A stretch of DNA of 9,232 bases, taken from positions 1 to 9,232 of the forward strand of contig CAYWTX010000654.1 in the NCBI GenBank assembly GCA_964461295.1, in the 5' to 3' direction. The notes under the pieces were generated by a model. The model saw nothing but the letters and a program-made list of their open reading frames with translations, was not told the origin of the DNA and did not search any database. A program made the position numbers and the translations under genes. Shown here piece by piece: positions 6,682 through 9,232 of this stretch. Numbering within the stretch: the first letter of the stretch is position 1; every line of letters begins with the position of its first letter. This DNA comes from CAYWTX01 sp964461295. GTDB lineage: Bacteria; Planctomycetota; Phycisphaerae; SM23-33.

Positions 6682-7632
6682 ATGGCGAAGAACAAGGGAA
6701 TGAAGGCGACGTTGACCCTGGCCGCCCTGGCCGTGCTGGTGCTGCTGGCGTGGATGTTCACGTTCCAGGTGAAGTTCACCGAGTTCGCGATCGTCCGGAC
6801 GTTCGGCAAGACGACGCGGGTGCTGGACGGGCGGACCGACGCCGGCCTGCACTTCATGGCGCCGTTCGCGAACACGGTGGTGCACTACGACCAGCGGACG
6901 ATGGTGTTCGAGGATCCCATGCACGAGATCACGACCAACGACAAGCAGAACATTATCCTGTCGGTGTTCTGCGCGTGGCGGATCAGGGATCCCAACGTGT
7001 TTCAGACGCAGACTCGCGACGAGGCCGACGCCCGCGAGAAGCTGCGAGGCAAGCTGCGCAGCGCGAAGAGCGCCGTTATCGGCAGGACCAACATGAGCGA
7101 GTTGGTGAACACCGACCCCTCGCGGATGAAGCTGGCCCAGATCGAGCAGCAGATCCTGGACCTGGTGCGGGTGGAGGCGCTGGCCGACTACGGGGTGGAG
7201 GTCGCCCTGGTGGGCATCAAGAGCCTGTCGCTGCCGGAGAACGTCAGCAGCCAGGTGATCGAGGCGATGAAGCAGGAGCGGCAGGAGGCGGCGGGAACGT
7301 ACCTCGCCGCCGGGGAGGCGCAGGCGCAGGCCATTCGCGAGCGGGCCCGCGCCGCCAGCGAGCAGATCATGGCGTTCGCGCGGCGCAAGGCGGGCGACAC
7401 CCGCGCCCAGGGCGACCGCGCCGCGGCGGCGTGGTACTCGGAATTCGAGAACGACTGGCAGTTCGCCGCGTTCCTGCGGAAGCTGGAGTCGATGAAGAAG
7501 GAGCTGTCGAGCCGGTCGGTCTTCCTGCTGGACGGCAGCGAAGGCACGGGCGTGGAGATGTTCCGGCAGGGGCCGTCGCTGCCGGCGGAGGCGACGACGC
7601 AGCCCAAGGGGCAGGGCGCCGGCGCCCAGTAG
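6682..7632 (+). CDS. HflC-like SPFH/band-7 protein
   Basis: This 316-residue protein matches HflC in length order and architecture: a short cytoplasmic N-terminus, one membrane anchor (about 9-29), then an SPFH domain. The domain has VKFTEFAIVRTFGK (30-43), DAGLHFMAPFANTVVHYDQR (53-72), the HflC-like EITTNDKQNIILSVFCAWRI (82-101) and VEVALVGIKSLSLPENVS (172-189). A long charged helix follows (190-275) and includes the typical HflC run ERQEAAGTYLAAGEAQAQAI (199-218). A flexible tail rich in Pro, Thr and Gln ends it. E. coli HflC pairs with HflK in a cage around FtsH; a similar partner role with the flanking HflK-like proteins is inferred. The ATG at 6682 is preferred over the in-frame GTG at 6646 because AGGA lies seven bases before it and because the extension adds an unlikely acidic leader. 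The window contains no FtsH gene. Confidence 0.88.
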   Translation: MAKNKGMKATLTLAALAVLVLLAWMFTFQVKFTEFAIVRTFGKTTRVLDGRTDAGLHFMAPFANTVVHYDQRTMVFEDPMHEITTNDKQNIILSVFCAWRIRDPNVFQTQTRDEADAREKLRGKLRSAKSAVIGRTNMSELVNTDPSRMKLAQIEQQILDLVRVEALADYGVEVALVGIKSLSLPENVSSQVIEAMKQERQEAAGTYLAAGEAQAQAIRERARAASEQIMAFARRKAGDTRAQGDRAAAAWYSEFENDWQFAAFLRKLESMKKELSSRSVFLLDGSEGTGVEMFRQGPSLPAEATTQPKGQGAGAQ

Positions 7633-7644
7633 GTGCGGAATCCG

Positions 7645-7673
7645 GATTGCGGAGCGGAAAGAACCATCCGCAA
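7645..7673 (+). repeat. intergenic hairpin with GCGGA repeat
   Basis: TTGCGGA (7647-7653) and TCCGCAA (7667-7673) form a perfect 7-bp stem with a 13-base loop, 14 bases after the HflC-like stop codon. The left arm lies in GATTGCGGA, also present at 6627-6635, and TCCGCAAGCG (7667-7676) is the inverse of 6651-6660. These look like fragments of a dispersed intergenic repeat. Confidence 0.4.
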
Positions 7674-7687
7674 GCGAAGGGGACGCA

Positions 7688-7708
7688 GCCGGGGCGTGGC
7701 GCCCCGGC
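7688..7708 (+). repeat. 9-bp GC-only hairpin between SPFH genes
   Basis: GCCGGGGCG (7688-7696) and CGCCCCGGC (7700-7708) form a perfect 9-bp, all-GC stem with loop TGG. It is the strongest simple hairpin in the window. No T-run follows, so it is not a canonical terminator, but it could stall polymerase or protect the upstream mRNA and so shift the ratio of HflC-like to second HflK-like protein. Confidence 0.5.
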
Positions 7709-7750
7709 CGGGCACGAGGAAGGGACGGTGCGGGATGCGGTACGCAAGCA

Positions 7751-7754
7751 AAGG
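7751..7754 (+). promoter_or_regulatory. ribosome binding site deciding a GTG start
   Basis: AAGG, within AAGGTGA, lies six bases before the GTG at 7761. It supports this non-ATG start and therefore the inclusion of the His/Cys-rich tail in the protein. Confidence 0.6.
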
Positions 7755-7760
7755 TGACGC

Positions 7761-9230
7761 GTGAGCGAACACGAACACGAACACGAACACGACGAGCCGT
7801 GCGGGTGCGGGCAGGATGGTTCGCCTGAGCGGCAGGAGGGGCACGATCCGCTGTCGTGCTGCGCGCACGGGGAGGACGACGGCCCGGAGATCGAGATTCG
7901 CGACCCGGCGGGGGCGAGCCTGGCGTCGGCGCTGCGGACGAGCTTCCTGCTGCTGGGCGTGCTGATGGTGGTGGCCGTGGGGTTCTTCGTGCAGACGGGG
8001 TTCGTGTCGGTGGCGCCGGGGCAGGCGGCGGTGCGGACGGTCTTCGGCAAGGTGGTGGGGACGACGCAGCGCGGGCTGGCGATCAACTGGCCGCGGCCCA
8101 TCGGCGGCATCGAGACGATCGGCGTGGGCGAGCGAAGCGTGGGGTTGGACGAATTCTGGATGCACACGACGGCGGAGGAATCGGGCAAGAAACTGCGGAG
8201 CCGGGAGGTGCCTCGCGGGGGCCTGCGCCCGGGGCTGGACGGGGCGCTGCTGACGGGCGACCGGAACCTCCTGCACATGCGGTTGAAGGCGACGTACCAG
8301 ATCGGCCGCTCGGCCGACGCCCCGGCGGAGGACCCGATCCTGCTGTACTGGCGGAACGTGCCGCGGGCGCGGGAGGGGCCCAACGCCGGACAGCTCGACG
8401 CGAACGGGCTGATGAAGTCGGTGCTGGCCGAGGCGGCGATACGGTCGGCCGGGGCGTGGACGGCCGACGCATTGCAGCGCAGCGCGCTCAAGAGCTTCGA
8501 GGGCGTGGCGACGGGCTTCGAGGAGCGGGTGAAGAAGCTGGCGCAGCAGAGGCTGGACGCGTTGGGGTGCGGGATTCTGCTGGGCAAGGTGATGATCGAC
8601 GAGAAGGCCTGGCCGCTGGCGACGCTGGCGGACTATGACGCGGCGAACAGGGCGATCAGCGAGGCGGAGGCCAAGCGGAGCAACGCGACGGCGGAGGCGT
8701 TGCGGGTGCTGAACGCGACGGCGGGGCCGGCATACGTGAAACTGGTGGGCAACCCCGACGACATCATCCGCGCGCGCCCGGGGTCGGGGCCGGGCGACGC
8801 CAGCGCGGAGTACGACCTGATCGGGCGGTACGAGCGGTCCAGCGGCGCGGAAGCCGCGGCGCTGCTGGATCGGATCGACGCGGTGCTGGCGAGCGGCTCG
8901 ACGGTCGGCGACGCCAGCGGCGTCATCGCCGAGGCGCAGGGCTACCGCACGAGCACAATCGAGGCCGTCAAGCAGCGGGTGAAGCGGTTCAACGAGTTGC
9001 TGCCGGCGTACCGGAAGGCCCCGTCGTTCACGATGAAGCGGCTGTGGGACGAGACTCGCGAGGAGATCCTGAGTTCGGCAAAGGTGGAGAAGCATTACAT
9101 TACCTCCGGGGCGGGCAGGACCGTCCTGCGGATCGACCGCGATCCGGCCATCACGCGGGCGATCCGCAGGGCGTTGATGGAGACGAGCAAGGAAGGGGGG
9201 CCGGGCGGAGCCGTGGGAGATGGCAAATGA
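7761..9230 (+). CDS. HflK-like SPFH/band-7 protein with His/Cys-rich N-terminal tail
   Basis: This 489-residue protein has a cytoplasmic tail, one anchor (about 58-79) and an HflK-type SPFH domain. The first 37 residues hold His at 4, 6, 8, 10, 28 and 36 and Cys at 14, 16, 33 and 34, a composition expected of a metal-binding segment. The SPFH domain starts at FVSVAPGQAAVRTVFGK (81-97). It has RGLAINWPRPIGGIETI (104-120) and LLTGDRNLLHMRLKATYQI (163-181), which fits the HflK pattern of LTGDEN followed by a beta strand. The coiled coil (about 284-320) is interrupted by roughly 70 residues (320-390) before AEAQGYRTSTIEAVKQRVKR (390-409) and PAYRKAPSFTMKRLWDETRE (415-434), again HflK-like. Its partner is probably the HflC-like protein just upstream; the cage role is inferred from E. 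coli HflK/C. The following gene may overlap its stop codon. Metal binding is an inference from composition. Confidence 0.88.
   Translation: MSEHEHEHEHDEPCGCGQDGSPERQEGHDPLSCCAHGEDDGPEIEIRDPAGASLASALRTSFLLLGVLMVVAVGFFVQTGFVSVAPGQAAVRTVFGKVVGTTQRGLAINWPRPIGGIETIGVGERSVGLDEFWMHTTAEESGKKLRSREVPRGGLRPGLDGALLTGDRNLLHMRLKATYQIGRSADAPAEDPILLYWRNVPRAREGPNAGQLDANGLMKSVLAEAAIRSAGAWTADALQRSALKSFEGVATGFEERVKKLAQQRLDALGCGILLGKVMIDEKAWPLATLADYDAANRAISEAEAKRSNATAEALRVLNATAGPAYVKLVGNPDDIIRARPGSGPGDASAEYDLIGRYERSSGAEAAALLDRIDAVLASGSTVGDASGVIAEAQGYRTSTIEAVKQRVKRFNELLPAYRKAPSFTMKRLWDETREEILSSAKVEKHYITSGAGRTVLRIDRDPAITRAIRRALMETSKEGGPGGAVGDGK
7767..7790 (+). repeat. (GAACAC)4 hexamer repeat in the coding start
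   Basis: Four perfect copies of GAACAC encode alternating Glu-His. Six-base units keep the frame, so copy-number change by replication slippage would alter the number of His ligands without breaking the gene. Confidence 0.8.
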
Positions 9231-9232
9231 AC
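9215..9232 (+). CDS. possible start of a downstream, translationally coupled gene (truncated)
   Basis: GGGAG (9215-9219) lies seven bases before an ATG at 9227 that overlaps the TGA of the second HflK-like gene as ATGA (9227-9230), a common arrangement for translational coupling. An alternative ATG at 9220 overlaps the same site without a usable spacer. Only two codons of the gene at 9227 fall inside the window, so the product cannot be named. Confidence 0.4.

Noticed and set aside
7767..7790. CRISPR-like repeat
   Set aside because: It is a six-base tandem coding repeat without spacers. No CRISPR array or cas gene is present in the window.
7188..9095. 635-codon minus-strand frame opposite the second HflK-like gene
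   Set aside because: Same reasoning: Arg/His/Pro-rich shadow of a well-supported gene.

Overview
The window is a GC-rich bacterial segment (by eye well above 60% G+C, with third codon positions almost always G or C). The gene content and style point to Planctomycetota or a related PVC-group bacterium, most likely from a draft or metagenome assembly. Supporting signs are several divergent HflK/HflC-type proteins in one cluster, Ala/Gly/Pro-rich tails containing ATQP or TTQP, and intergenic spacers filled with degenerate GCGGA-type and GGCAGGA-type repeats. This assignment is an inference; no rRNA, tRNA or marker gene is present.

Layout. Bases 1-479 hold a promoter-like region with an 11-bp-period tandem repeat and possibly a 48-codon leader ORF. 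They are followed by a heavy-metal P1B-type ATPase (480-2426, +) that has a CPC ion-binding motif, no N-terminal HMA domain and an unusual last transmembrane helix. A short convergent spacer full of inverted repeats (about 2431-2553) separates it from an ABC-2-type permease on the minus strand (2529-4016) that has no ABC ATPase beside it here. After a 118-bp divergent spacer come three plus-strand SPFH/band-7 genes: an HflK-like protein with seven predicted membrane segments (4135-6459), a single-span HflC-like protein (6682-7632), and a second, single-span HflK-like protein whose N-terminus is a His/Cys-rich putative metal-binding tail (7761-9230). An ATGA overlap at 9227-9230 suggests that the cluster continues beyond the window.

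How the parts may work together. In E. coli, HflK and HflC alternate in a membrane-anchored cage around the FtsH protease. This locus has one HflC-like and two different HflK-like subunits, and both HflK-like proteins carry a long extra segment in their coiled-coil region. A three-subunit SPFH assembly is therefore plausible. The His/Cys tail and the nearby metal ATPase hint at a link to metal homeostasis, and the permease may belong to the same module. No FtsH, ABC ATPase or metalloregulator is visible in the window, so these functional links are inference.

The most striking non-coding feature is at 6463-6576, between the first two SPFH genes. It has perfect 15-bp terminal inverted repeats enclosing a cloverleaf-like pair of hairpins and looks like a MITE or REP-type element inserted in the operon.
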